Part shown: piece by piece, positions 42,100 to 49,710 of the stretch
How the letters are laid out: every line of letters begins with the position of its first letter
How positions within the stretch are numbered: the first letter of the stretch is position 1
Source: Bacteroidales bacterium
Lineage (GTDB): Bacteria > Bacteroidota > Bacteroidia > Bacteroidales > UBA932
Direction of reading: 5' to 3'
Assembly (NCBI GenBank): GCA_017458265.1
Contig: JAFTFV010000010.1
Coordinates: forward strand, 1 to 55,023
Length of the DNA: 55,023 nucleotides
Position numbers and translations under genes: made by a program
The notes under the pieces: model-generated
Told to the model about the DNA's origin: nothing
Seen by the model: only the letters and a program-made list of their open reading frames with translations
Databases searched by the model: none

Positions 42100-44100
42100 A
42101 TGGCAAACAAAGGACAGATCGGCGTAACAACCGAAAACATTTTTCCGGTAATCAAGCAGTTCCTCTATTCAGACCATGAAATATTCCTCAGGGAACTTGT
42201 GGCAAATGCAGTTGATGCAACGCAGAAACTCAAGGCTCTTGCCGCCTCGGGAGACCTCAAGGAGGAAATCGGGGACCTGAAGGTAACCATCGGCCTTGAC
42301 ACAAAGGAGAACACACTCACAATTGCCGATGAAGGCATCGGCATGACTGAAGAGGAGGTTGACAAATACATCAACCAGATTGCTTTCTCATCGGCAGGGG
42401 AGTTCCTGGAGAAGTATAAGGATCAAATCGGCAATATCATCGGCCACTTCGGCCTTGGTTTTTACAGCGCTTTCATGGTCTCAAAGAAGGTGACTATCGA
42501 GACGCTGTCCTGGAAAGAAGGTGCAAAGGCGGTGAAATGGACCTGCGACGGTTCTCCTGAATATACCATGGAGCCTTGCGAAAAGGCCTCACGCGGCACA
42601 GTCATCACCCTTTATCTTGACGACGATTCCAAGGAATACGCAGAGAAATCCCGTATCGAAGGCCTTCTCCAGAAATACTGCAAGTTCATGCCTGTGCCGA
42701 TTATCTTCGGCAAGGAGCAGGAATGGAAGGACGGCAAATATGTGGATACAGACAAGGACAAGGTCATCAACTCCGTCGAGCCTCTTTGGACCAAGGCTCC
42801 GTCAGAACTCAAGGACGAAGATTACAAGTCCTTCTACCGTACCCTGTTCCCCATGAACGAAGAGCCTTTGTTCTGGATTCACCTGAACGTGGACTATCCG
42901 TTCAATCTTACGGGTATCCTCTATTTCCCCAAGCTCAAGGACCGCGTTGCAGTTGAGAGGAACAAGATTTCACTTTACTGCAACCAGATGTTCGTTACGG
43001 ATCATGTAGACAACATCGTTCCGGACTTCATGACGCTGCTTCACGGTGTGATTGATTCCCCGGATATTCCGCTGAATGTATCCAGGAGTTATCTCCAGAG
43101 CGATGCCTCAGTGAAGAAGATTTCCACCTACATCACAAAGAAGGTCGCAGACCGCCTGGAAAGCATCTTCAAGGAACAAAGGGCGCAGCTGGAAGAGAAG
43201 TGGGACAATCTCAAGCTCTTCATTGAGTACGGCATGCTTTCCGACGAAAAGTTCTGCGAAAGGGCCCTCAAGTTCGCGCTCCTCAAGAATGTGGACGGGA
43301 AGTACTTCAGCTTCGATGAGTATAAGACAGCTGTTGAAAGTGCCCAGACAGACAAGGACAAGAAACTCGTATACCTTTACGCCACCAAGGCCGAAGATCA
43401 GTATTCATACATCCAGGCCGCAAAGGACAAGGGCTACGATGTCCTTCTCATGGACTGCGAACTGGATGCCCATTATGTGAATCTCCTGGAGCAGAAACTC
43501 ACCGACATCCGCTTTGCCCGCGTTGACTCGGACGCCGTAGAGAATCTCATCCCCAAGGAGGACAGGATCAAGCCTGAAATGAAGGAAGATGAGAGGTATG
43601 ACCTTGAGAATCTCTTCAAGGCTGTTCTTCCCGCAGGCAATGACTATTATGTAGTAGGGGAGAACCTTGGTGCTTCATCTGCCCCGATTCTGATTACCCA
43701 GAATGAGTTTATGCGCCGTTACCGCGAAATGAGCGCCCTTGGCGGCGGAATGAATTTCTACGGTTCCATGCCGGAGAGCTACAATATCACCGTGAACATG
43801 GAGAACCCTCTGGTCTCCAAGATCTGGGAAGCCAAGCTTGCCGATGTCGCCCCTCAGGCAGAACTTCCTGCCGAAGCCCCCTCTGACGCCTCCGAGGAAG
43901 AGAAGACCAAGGCACGCGAAGCCCGTGAGGCCGTGCGCAAAGCCCACCGTGCCGATGTGGAATCCTTCGCTGCCGGCAATGAGATTCTCCATCAGATAGT
44001 GGACCTTGCCCTCCTTGGTAATGGAATGCTAAAGGGCAAAGCCCTGGCCGATTTCATCGCCAGAAGTCAGAAAGTGGTTCAGGACGCATATTTGAAGTAA
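42100..44100 (+). CDS. htpG: Molecular chaperone HtpG (Hsp90)
   Basis: The 666-residue cytosolic chaperone has the GHKL ATPase domain at the N-terminus: FLRELVANAVDATQKLK near 30-46 (usually NASDA, here NAVDA), DEGIGMTEEEV near 76-86 and IGHFGLGFYSAFM near 112-124. Middle and C-terminal domains follow. A charged insert near 590-625 (EEEKTKAREAREAVRKAHR) is typical of Bacteroidota members. No clear promoter box was found in the 100 bases upstream apart from the preceding terminator. A paired-hairpin region separates it from folE. Confidence 0.96.
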   Translation: MANKGQIGVTTENIFPVIKQFLYSDHEIFLRELVANAVDATQKLKALAASGDLKEEIGDLKVTIGLDTKENTLTIADEGIGMTEEEVDKYINQIAFSSAGEFLEKYKDQIGNIIGHFGLGFYSAFMVSKKVTIETLSWKEGAKAVKWTCDGSPEYTMEPCEKASRGTVITLYLDDDSKEYAEKSRIEGLLQKYCKFMPVPIIFGKEQEWKDGKYVDTDKDKVINSVEPLWTKAPSELKDEDYKSFYRTLFPMNEEPLFWIHLNVDYPFNLTGILYFPKLKDRVAVERNKISLYCNQMFVTDHVDNIVPDFMTLLHGVIDSPDIPLNVSRSYLQSDASVKKISTYITKKVADRLESIFKEQRAQLEEKWDNLKLFIEYGMLSDEKFCERALKFALLKNVDGKYFSFDEYKTAVESAQTDKDKKLVYLYATKAEDQYSYIQAAKDKGYDVLLMDCELDAHYVNLLEQKLTDIRFARVDSDAVENLIPKEDRIKPEMKEDERYDLENLFKAVLPAGNDYYVVGENLGASSAPILITQNEFMRRYREMSALGGGMNFYGSMPESYNITVNMENPLVSKIWEAKLADVAPQAELPAEAPSDASEEEKTKAREAREAVRKAHRADVESFAAGNEILHQIVDLALLGNGMLKGKALADFIARSQKVVQDAYLK

Positions 44101-44103
44101 ATT

Positions 44104-44138
44104 GATAAAGGTTGGCTTTTATGGAGCCAACCTTTATC
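44104..44138. terminator. Terminator hairpin after htpG
   Basis: GATAAAGGTTGGCT pairs with AGCCAACCTTTATC over about 14 bp. It starts three bases after the htpG stop. A sister hairpin lies 28 bases further on. Confidence 0.75.
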
Positions 44139-44165
44139 GCATTTCTGCGTTCTGTACGTTCTGTT

Positions 44166-44200
44166 GATGAAGGTTGGTATGATAAAAACCAACCTTTATC
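44166..44200. terminator. Second, sequence-related hairpin, at the end of folE
   Basis: GATGAAGGTTGGT pairs with ACCAACCTTTATC (one G-T wobble). It shares the stem sequence of the 44104-44138 hairpin and ends two bases before the folE stop codon, so it probably terminates the leftward folE transcript. Confidence 0.7.
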
Positions 44201-44202
44201 GT

Positions 44203-44793
44203 TTATCGGCCTATGAGTTCCAGGAATTCGTTCCTGGTTTTCTGGCTTTTGAGGAAAATTCCGGAGAATGCGCTGGTGGTTGTAATGGCGTTGGATTTCT
44301 GGACACCACGCATTGACATGCAGGTGTGCATGGCTTCGATGACGACAGCTACGCCAAGGGGATGGAGGGAATTCTGGATGCAGTCACGAATCTGCTCCGT
44401 GAGGCGTTCCTGGACCTGGAGACGGCGGGCGTAAGTCTCTACTACGCGGGCAATTTTGCTGAGGCCGGTAATCTCCCCGTTGGGAATATATGCAACATGG
44501 ACCTTGCCGATGAAGGGGAGCATGTGGTGCTCACAGAGCGAGAAAAGCTCAATGTCCTTGACTATGACCATGTGATTGTAGGGCTCGTTGAATACGGCGC
44601 TCTTAACGATGGCCTCTCCGTCCTGGAAATAGCCCTGGGTAAGGAACTGCCAGGCCTTGGCAACTCTTTCAGGGGTCTTTATCAGTCCTTCTCTCTCCGG
44701 GTCTTCACCAAGCAGTTCCAGTATGGCTTTTACGTGTTTCTGGAGCTCTTTTGTGGTCTCTTCGTCATATTGCTCTATCTTCTTATATGCCAT
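44203..44793 (-). CDS. folE: GTP cyclohydrolase I, cut off from its promoter by an IS4-family insertion
   Basis: FolE converts GTP to dihydroneopterin triphosphate, the first step of folate synthesis. The 196-residue protein has the zinc ligands in [13 protein letters not shown] near 84-96 and [11 protein letters not shown] near 155-165, with the substrate-binding [20 protein letters not shown] between. The native start is MAYKKIEQ at 44793. An IS is inserted immediately upstream and its 9-bp target duplication is ATGGCATAT, the first three codons of folE. The reading frame is intact; the IS end adds another ATG three bases upstream (44796). Expression now depends on readthrough from the co-directional transposase gene or on a promoter in the IS end. 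Confidence 0.94.
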   Translation of the reverse strand: MAYKKIEQYDEETTKELQKHVKAILELLGEDPEREGLIKTPERVAKAWQFLTQGYFQDGEAIVKSAVFNEPYNHMVIVKDIELFSLCEHHMLPFIGKVHVAYIPNGEITGLSKIARVVETYARRLQVQERLTEQIRDCIQNSLHPLGVAVVIEAMHTCMSMRGVQKSNAITTTSAFSGIFLKSQKTRNEFLELIGR

Positions 44794-44831
44794 CATTGCT
44801 GTCCACTAAAAGTTGTGGACGGATTTAAAAG

Positions 44832-45995
44832 TTAAACATCAAACAACGTGGGTTCATAGAACCCGTCAAGTTCTTTGTCAATATTGAGGTTAGATTTGTT
44901 GAAGAGGTCTTCAAGAGGTGTCGTATCCGTGAGCGAGATTCCAAGAACCTGGAGCGTGTTGTAGACCGACATCTGAAGCTTCAGTTTGTGGTGAACAACG
45001 GCTACCAGACAGTATGAGATGATCGCTGTGTAGATCTGAATGCGGACTGCGTTTTCGGAGTCTCCCCAGAACTTCTTGATCTTCAGATGCTGCTTCACCC
45101 ATTTGAAGAACAGCTCCACGGACCAACGGTTCTTGTAAAGGAGCGCTACTTCTAAAGCGGTGATATCCATTGCATTAGTCAAGAAAACGAAGTATCTGTC
45201 CTGCTCCTCATCGTAGTACTCAACACGCCGGAGTTGCGCCGGATAGTCGTTGTGACTCTTGTACGTAGTAAGCTCGATGATGGAGTCAGACAATACGTTT
45301 TGGGGCATCCTTCTCTTCCATTTGACCGCCTTGTACTGGAGGTTCTTCTTGGCTCTCACCACGAAGAAAGCACCTGCACAATGGAACCTGTAGAGCTGCG
45401 CAAAGAAGTTGTACGCACGGTCAAAGATGTAGTAGGAACCGGACTCAACCGGTATCTCCTTCATCGCCTGGGAGTCATGGACGGACGCAGTCGTTATATG
45501 GAAAAACGCCGGCACCTGAGCCTCGACATCGTAGAGAGTATGGATTTTTATCCCGCCTTTCTTCTTGCGGAACTTCGCCCAGCAGAAGACTGCGAGGCAA
45601 AGTTCGACGGTTGTGGAATCGAAGGCATAGACCGTTCCACCGAGGTTGAATATCTTCGTATCGTTCAGATTACGAGCGAGTTCCATCATGTAGAAAGCAT
45701 ACTCTTCGAAGATGCGGCAGTCTCGGTTCTGGTTCGCTTTTGCCAAGTTGCTACGCGTCACGGAGTCCCCGAAACCGAGGAACTTAGCCTTGCCGCTATG
45801 GGCCTCCACCGCCACGATCAAATCGCGTAAACTTTCACGTCGGGAGAGTTGACCGAACATAAGGACTTTGAGCTGATTCCAACATGAGAAGACCTTTATG
45901 TAGCTGTCACCCTGATACTTAGCAACGATGCGATTAAACTTGCTCCTGTTAAGGTGCGAAGCTAATTGAGCAAAAACGAACGACTGATTATGCAT
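44832..45995 (-). CDS. IS4-family transposase
   Basis: The 387-residue DDE transposase shows the three acidic positions: YAFDSTTVEL, YYIFDRAYNFF and the YREK-like YKNRWSVELFFKWVKQHL with the catalytic Glu. The N-terminus MHNQSFVFAQLASHLNR is typical of this IS4 subgroup; the ATG 17 codons upstream (46046) was not chosen because the -7 box TAACTTTG (46021-46014) lies between the two. The gene appears intact, so the element may be active. It reads toward folE. Confidence 0.93.
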   Translation of the reverse strand: MHNQSFVFAQLASHLNRSKFNRIVAKYQGDSYIKVFSCWNQLKVLMFGQLSRRESLRDLIVAVEAHSGKAKFLGFGDSVTRSNLAKANQNRDCRIFEEYAFYMMELARNLNDTKIFNLGGTVYAFDSTTVELCLAVFCWAKFRKKKGGIKIHTLYDVEAQVPAFFHITTASVHDSQAMKEIPVESGSYYIFDRAYNFFAQLYRFHCAGAFFVVRAKKNLQYKAVKWKRRMPQNVLSDSIIELTTYKSHNDYPAQLRRVEYYDEEQDRYFVFLTNAMDITALEVALLYKNRWSVELFFKWVKQHLKIKKFWGDSENAVRIQIYTAIISYCLVAVVHHKLKLQMSVYNTLQVLGISLTDTTPLEDLFNKSNLNIDKELDGFYEPTLFDV

Positions 45996-46013
45996 AACTA
46001 TCTGATTTACAGA

Positions 46014-46021
46014 CAAAGTTA
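46014..46021 (-). promoter_or_regulatory. -7 box of the IS4-family transposase gene
   Basis: TAACTTTG on the minus strand, 18 bases before the chosen start; a TTTG lies 22 bases upstream of it. Transcripts from here would continue into folE. Confidence 0.55.
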
Positions 46022-46165
46022 CGATTGAAAACCGTTCGCCCCTCAAACACCTCCTAACTATCTAACTATCAATATTTTCAAAGACCTATATATAAATTTT
46101 TAGTGGACACTAATGATATGCCATGGCCTGTAATTTGTTGCAAATAATTTCAAAGTTTTGGGATG

Positions 46166-46173
46166 CAAAATTA
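46166..46173 (-). promoter_or_regulatory. Orphaned native folE promoter (-7 box)
   Basis: TAATTTTG on the minus strand, 41 bases before the ATG at 46124 that was the folE start before insertion. It now drives only M-A-Y-H followed by a TAG contributed by the IS end. Confidence 0.6.
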
Positions 46174-46205
46174 GTGAAAAATATTCATTATATCATTTTT
46201 TTATC

Positions 46206-46213
46206 TATCTTTG
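46206..46213 (+). promoter_or_regulatory. -7 box of the DUF2795 gene
   Basis: TATCTTTG, 62 bases before the ATG at 46276 and divergent from the folE promoter. Confidence 0.6.
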
Positions 46214-46275
46214 CAGCCCCAAACGGAATAAGTAAAGCTTAAAACACTGATTATTAACTATAAAACGCACGATAT

Positions 46276-46497
46276 ATGTTTTGGACACTTGAACTTGCCA
46301 GCAGCCTGGACGACGCACCGTGGCCCGCAACCAAGGATGAGCTCATAGATTACGCCACCCGCTCCTGCGCCCCCGAGGAAGTAATCGAAAACCTCGAAGA
46401 ACTTGACGACGACACCGAAATCTACGAATCCATCGAAGACATCTGGCCCGATTATCCCACCAAGGAAGATTTTATGTGGAATGAGGAAGAATATTAG
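46276..46497 (+). CDS. Small acidic DUF2795-like protein
   Basis: The 73-residue protein is strongly acidic, starts MFWTLELASSLDDAPWPATK and contains ATRSCAPEEVIENLEEL and WPDYPTKEDFMWNEEEY. I recognise it as the short DUF2795-type protein common in Bacteroidales, function unknown. It has no signal peptide or membrane segment. Its own promoter and a downstream hairpin make it a single-gene unit. It is the last chromosomal gene before the integrated element. Confidence 0.75.
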   Translation: MFWTLELASSLDDAPWPATKDELIDYATRSCAPEEVIENLEELDDDTEIYESIEDIWPDYPTKEDFMWNEEEY

Positions 46498-46531
46498 GGG
46501 CTTAACTAACTGAAATACAGAGAATTAACTC

Positions 46532-46565
46532 GGATGGGTGCCATTTTAGCGAATGCTGCCCATCC
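46532..46565 (+). terminator. Hairpin after the DUF2795 gene
   Basis: GGATGGG (46532-46538) pairs with CCCATCC (46559-46565), followed by TCATTTTAT. It probably ends the DUF2795 transcript and may lie near the left attachment site. Confidence 0.6.
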
Positions 46566-46605
46566 TCATTTTATCGCATTCTGTCGCATCCTGTCGAAAC
46601 GAAAG

Positions 46606-46641
46606 TTAACACAATACTTAACACAAAACTTAACACAATTT
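46606..46641 (+). repeat. Three tandem 12-bp repeats upstream of the integrase gene
   Basis: TTAACACAATAC, TTAACACAAAAC and TTAACACAATTT follow one another without spacers. A 10-bp repeat (TCGCATTCTG, TCGCATCCTG) precedes them at 46574-46593. These are placed like integrase arm-type sites or a regulatory iteron. Confidence 0.8.
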
Positions 46642-46681
46642 TGTAAGAGGAATAGTAACGTTAACTTAAAAAGACAGCACT

Positions 46682-48028
46682 ATGGGTTCAGTAAAACCAA
46701 GAATTCCCTCAGGAAAATTCGTCGTCCTGAACCGGGTCAACACAAAAGGCGAAACCGTTATTCATCTCCGGTACTTCTGGGGAACCTATCTTAAACGTTC
46801 TACGGGAATTGCAATCCCACCTTCGGCATGGGATGAAGCCCGCTGCTGCGTAAAACCATCCTACCCTGATTCGGCAAGAATCAACGCCCAGCTGCAAAAT
46901 CTCAAATGCGAGATTGACAACAAACTTCTTGCTTATGAGGGCGAGATGAACAAAACTGTGCTTAACTTCATTCTGAACGGCGGAGATCCTGTGAACGAGG
47001 GCGATTTGCCGGACGAATCTCCCACCCAGGTGGTCAACAAAAAAACCAACTTCGTGGAGTATGCCCACCGGGTCAACGATTTGAACTATGGCAAGAAGGA
47101 GTACGGATATTCGCTCTGGTACAACAAGCAAAAGTTGATTGAGCAGTTTGAAACATTCCTTGTTCACTGGCGCAAAACGCCCAAGTTCGCACTGAAAGAC
47201 CTCAGGCAGGATGTTTTTGACGAATATGTCCAGTACCGTTTTACCGTGCGTAAGAACAACAACAAAGAGGCCATCAACAAGGCGCTCGTCCCTCTCTATG
47301 TGGCTATAAAGGCCGCCATTACAAACGGTATCCTCGATCAAGGAACATACGGTCCCGTCGCCGAGAACTATCTGGATACAAGAGAAACAGAGTATCGCCC
47401 GGATATGGAGGAAACGGTATTAGAAAAAGTGCGTTTTCTTACCCCGGAGCAGATTGTTCAGCTCAAGGATTACTACGAGAAGTGCAAGAATCCTCGTTCC
47501 AAGGAGATTCTGGACATGTGGTTTTTTGCCTATTATGCTTGCGGGCTTCGTCTGTCAGACATTCTGACCCTTGAATGGAAACATATTGACTGGGATGCGA
47601 AGGTAATCAAGAAAGTCCAGTTCAAAACCAAGCGGCTTCCTGACGTCCTACCACCTCTCGGGAAATCTGCTATAGAGATATTGGAACGCTGGAAGGAAAA
47701 AGGGAGGAATGACAAGTTTGTCTTTGACCTCCTTCCGGAGGACTACGACCTCACGGATCAAAAAAGGCTGTTCATGGACCGCAATTCCAAGGACAAGACT
47801 TTCAATACGTCCCTGAATGTGGCCAGGATGACACTTCGTTTCGATTTCCCGCTCACCATGCACGTTGCCAGACATAGTTTCGCCGTTATGTGCATCAACA
47901 ATGGAATGAATATCTTCCTACTCAGCAAGCTACTGGGACATTCCACGATTGCATCTACGCAGCGGACCTATGCGCAGTTCCTGAAAGAAACTGTGGAGTC
48001 CGAGACTAAATTTATCCGCGACCTCTAG
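46682..48028 (+). CDS. int: Tyrosine recombinase (integrase) of the mobilizable element
   Basis: The 448-residue site-specific recombinase has an N-terminal arm-binding domain, a SAM-like core-binding domain (about 120-220) and the catalytic domain. Catalytic residues are visible: Arg in ACGLRLSDILTLEW near 290, HVARHSFAVM near 397 (His-x-x-Arg), GHSTIASTQRTYAQF with the second His and the Tyr nucleophile near 432. It resembles the Bacteroides Tn4555/NBU-type integrases. The end overlaps the convergent HTH gene by 17 bases. Confidence 0.94.
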   Translation: MGSVKPRIPSGKFVVLNRVNTKGETVIHLRYFWGTYLKRSTGIAIPPSAWDEARCCVKPSYPDSARINAQLQNLKCEIDNKLLAYEGEMNKTVLNFILNGGDPVNEGDLPDESPTQVVNKKTNFVEYAHRVNDLNYGKKEYGYSLWYNKQKLIEQFETFLVHWRKTPKFALKDLRQDVFDEYVQYRFTVRKNNNKEAINKALVPLYVAIKAAITNGILDQGTYGPVAENYLDTRETEYRPDMEETVLEKVRFLTPEQIVQLKDYYEKCKNPRSKEILDMWFFAYYACGLRLSDILTLEWKHIDWDAKVIKKVQFKTKRLPDVLPPLGKSAIEILERWKEKGRNDKFVFDLLPEDYDLTDQKRLFMDRNSKDKTFNTSLNVARMTLRFDFPLTMHVARHSFAVMCINNGMNIFLLSKLLGHSTIASTQRTYAQFLKETVESETKFIRDL

Positions 48029-48305
48029 GTTTAATGGTGATTGCCGTAGCTTTATGATGGATGCCGAGGAGAAATGCCTCGACATCCTCTTTGCTATAGA
48101 AATAGGTGTCTCCCACCTGTGAATAACCCAGCAGGCCGGCGTCACGCCATTTCTTGATGGTGGCGGTGGACGTGTCCAGCAGTTTCATCAGCTCGGCGTT
48201 GGTATATACGGGCTTGTGGGCGCTCAGTCCCATCTTCAAATCTTTCACTTCGTCGGCCAGCCTCTCCAGCTGGCGGGCAATATCGTTTCGCTCACTCGGT
48301 GTCAT
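48012..48305 (-). CDS. HTH protein, MerR/excisionase-like
   Basis: The 97-residue protein has an N-terminal coiled segment (RQLERLADEVKDLKMGLSA) and a winged helix-turn-helix of the HTH_17 type (YTNAELMKLLDTSTATIKKW, then GLLGYSQVGDTYFYSKEDVE). Such proteins act as excisionases or regulators of excision in Bacteroidota elements. It overlaps the primase stop by ATGA and is translated with it. Its 3' end is antisense to the last 17 bases of int, which could let the two transcripts interfere. Confidence 0.85.
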   Translation of the reverse strand: MTPSERNDIARQLERLADEVKDLKMGLSAHKPVYTNAELMKLLDTSTATIKKWRDAGLLGYSQVGDTYFYSKEDVEAFLLGIHHKATAITIKPRGRG

Positions 48306-49213
48306 ATGCTTGGTGTAAGTTTCATTTCAGCGGTATAGCCCCGGGAGTCCTGGAGCATTTCATTGAGGTCCTTGTACTTGCCGTACAAGTCGGACATATC
48401 GGTAACCCTGCCCGGGAAAGCCCTCTCCAGTGCAGACTGACACTTCTGACCGGCCTCGTCGTTGTCCAGGAAGCCGGTTATTATGTCGTGTTTGCCGATA
48501 TAGTCCATAGCTTTCCTGAGGTTGTTAACGGAATTCAGCACTACCACATCACAGGAGGGCCTGGTGCTGCCCTGCATCACCTGCCAGGAAAGAAAATCCC
48601 AGAAACCTTCGAAGACGACAACGCTTTTCGCGCCCGGTTTCTGACTGAACGTCCCCTCATTACTTATAGTGGTAACATCGGCCTTGTTGGTGGACTTATA
48701 GCCGCTGGGTGCAGACATAGCCCAGGCTCCGGCATTGTTCGGAATTCCCACCAGCGTGAAGTTCAAGCCCTTCTGCGGATTATAGACGATAATCTCCTTG
48801 AGGTGTTTTCGGGCCAGCTCCAGTGGAATCTTCCGGGATGAGAGATAGTTTTTCAGATAATCGCTCCTGATATCACGGACCCTTCTGATTTCGCATTTGC
48901 TGCCCGTGGCTGTGGCAGCATTTGGCCGATAGCTGGTCTGCTGGGCAGGGACAGCCGACGGGTCAAGGGCCTTGACATAGTTCTCCGCCTCTCGGCAGCC
49001 GCAGTGCTTTACCATCATGATCAGCTTGATGATGCTCCCTCCGTCCCCGGTGCCGTGGTCATACCAGAGGTTCTTGCTCCTATCGATATGGAAGGAGGCT
49101 TCGGATTCTTCCCGTAGCGGCGAGAACCACATATCCCGCCCCGGTCCCTTGCGGCACCCCAAGGCTTCCATTACCTTATCAATGGGATAGTTGTATATCT
49201 CCTTCTGGAACAT
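48302..49213 (-). CDS. Toprim-domain primase of the mobilizable element
   Basis: The 303-residue protein has an N-terminal DnaG-like zinc-ribbon remnant (WFSPLREESEASFHIDRSKN, then DHGTGDGGSIIKLIM) in which the usual zinc cysteines are absent, and a C-terminal Toprim domain (VVVFEGFWDFLSW with the catalytic Glu near 205, FLDNDEAGQK near 250). It likely primes the complementary strand after transfer or replicates the excised circle. It has its own promoter with a palindromic operator and is followed by the HTH gene. Confidence 0.88.
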   Translation of the reverse strand: MFQKEIYNYPIDKVMEALGCRKGPGRDMWFSPLREESEASFHIDRSKNLWYDHGTGDGGSIIKLIMMVKHCGCREAENYVKALDPSAVPAQQTSYRPNAATATGSKCEIRRVRDIRSDYLKNYLSSRKIPLELARKHLKEIIVYNPQKGLNFTLVGIPNNAGAWAMSAPSGYKSTNKADVTTISNEGTFSQKPGAKSVVVFEGFWDFLSWQVMQGSTRPSCDVVVLNSVNNLRKAMDYIGKHDIITGFLDNDEAGQKCQSALERAFPGRVTDMSDLYGKYKDLNEMLQDSRGYTAEMKLTPSI

Positions 49214-49222
49214 TTCAGCAAA

Positions 49223-49279
49223 AGTTTGTCGAATTTTGTCGCAAAATATCGTATTTTGTCAAAAATTTGCGTACCTTTG
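49223..49279 (+). promoter_or_regulatory. Phased TTTTGTC repeats and the -7 box of the 104-residue protein gene
   Basis: (A)TTTTGTC-like motifs recur at 10-base steps (GTTTGTC 49224-49230, ATTTTGTC 49233-49240, ATTTTGTC 49253-49260), one forming the palindrome ATTTTG-TCG-CAAAAT at 49233-49247. TACCTTTG at 49272-49279 is a rightward -7 box about 117 bases before the gene at 49396. Confidence 0.55.
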
Positions 49280-49341
49280 TAAAAGCGATTGCGTCCATGT
49301 TCGACTGATAGTCGGATTAAGACAAAAATAATTTTACAAGA

Positions 49342-49367
49342 GTAAACAAATTGTTTACGCAAAGATA
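49342..49367 (-). promoter_or_regulatory. Primase promoter -7 box with an adjoining perfect palindrome (operator)
   Basis: TATCTTTG on the minus strand (49367-49360) is followed one base later by GTAAACAA-A-TTGTTTAC at 49342-49358, a perfect 8-bp inverted repeat lying over the transcription start. It looks like a repressor site controlling the primase-HTH operon. Confidence 0.65.
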
Positions 49368-49395
49368 AGACATTTTATTTGAAATTTGCAAGTAT

Positions 49396-49710
49396 ATGGC
49401 CAAGAAAGTTGAAACGGAAGCCGCTCCCGTGCAGGAGAAAGAAGTCAAGAAGCGCCCCAATTATCAGCGCAAGATGCCCATCCAGTATGGGCCCAAGCGC
49501 GGCAAGCGCCTGGCGCCGGTACTGATGTATCTCTTTCAGGAAGGCATTTCCATCGCTAATTTGGCCGACCGTCTGGGCCTGTCCCGTCAGGGCATAAGCA
49601 CACGTTTCGTGCGTGACAACTGCTCCATGAAGGATATGGAAGAGATGGCCGCAGCAGCCGGTTACAAGTTCGTCTGGAGTTGGGAAAAGGTCGAGAAGGA
49701 CGAAGACTAA
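49396..49710 (+). CDS. Small basic HTH-type DNA-binding-like protein
   Basis: The 104-residue protein has a Lys/Arg-rich N-terminal tail (KKRPNYQRKMPIQYGPKRGK) and a C-terminal region, FQEGISIANLADRLGLSRQG, that reads as a helix-turn-helix, like a Cro/C1-type repressor. I do not recognise a named family. It is read divergently from the primase, has its own -7 box and converges on the MobC-type gene with a 4-base overlap. It is a candidate regulator of the adjacent palindromic operator. Confidence 0.7.
   Translation: MAKKVETEAAPVQEKEVKKRPNYQRKMPIQYGPKRGKRLAPVLMYLFQEGISIANLADRLGLSRQGISTRFVRDNCSMKDMEEMAAAAGYKFVWSWEKVEKDED

Larger units (their letters stand above)
44794..46115 (-). mobile_element. 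IS4-family insertion sequence, complete, 1,322 bp
   Basis: Terminal inverted repeats are CATTGCTGTCCACTAAAA on the left and CATTAGTGTCCACTAAAA read inward from the right, 16 of 18 identical. The flanks are a perfect 9-bp direct repeat, ATATGCCAT at 44785-44793 and 46116-46124. The single transposase is of the DUF4372/DDE IS4 type. Intact ends and duplication indicate a recent insertion. Confidence 0.93.

Noticed and set aside
45234-45830. A plus-strand open frame inside the IS4-family element
   Set aside because: It is antisense to the intact transposase and has no domain of its own.
46551-46560. ATGCTGCC shared with 54222-54229 as an attachment-site core
   Set aside because: Eight bases shared is expected by chance, and the right copy lies inside the coding region of the RHH-like gene.
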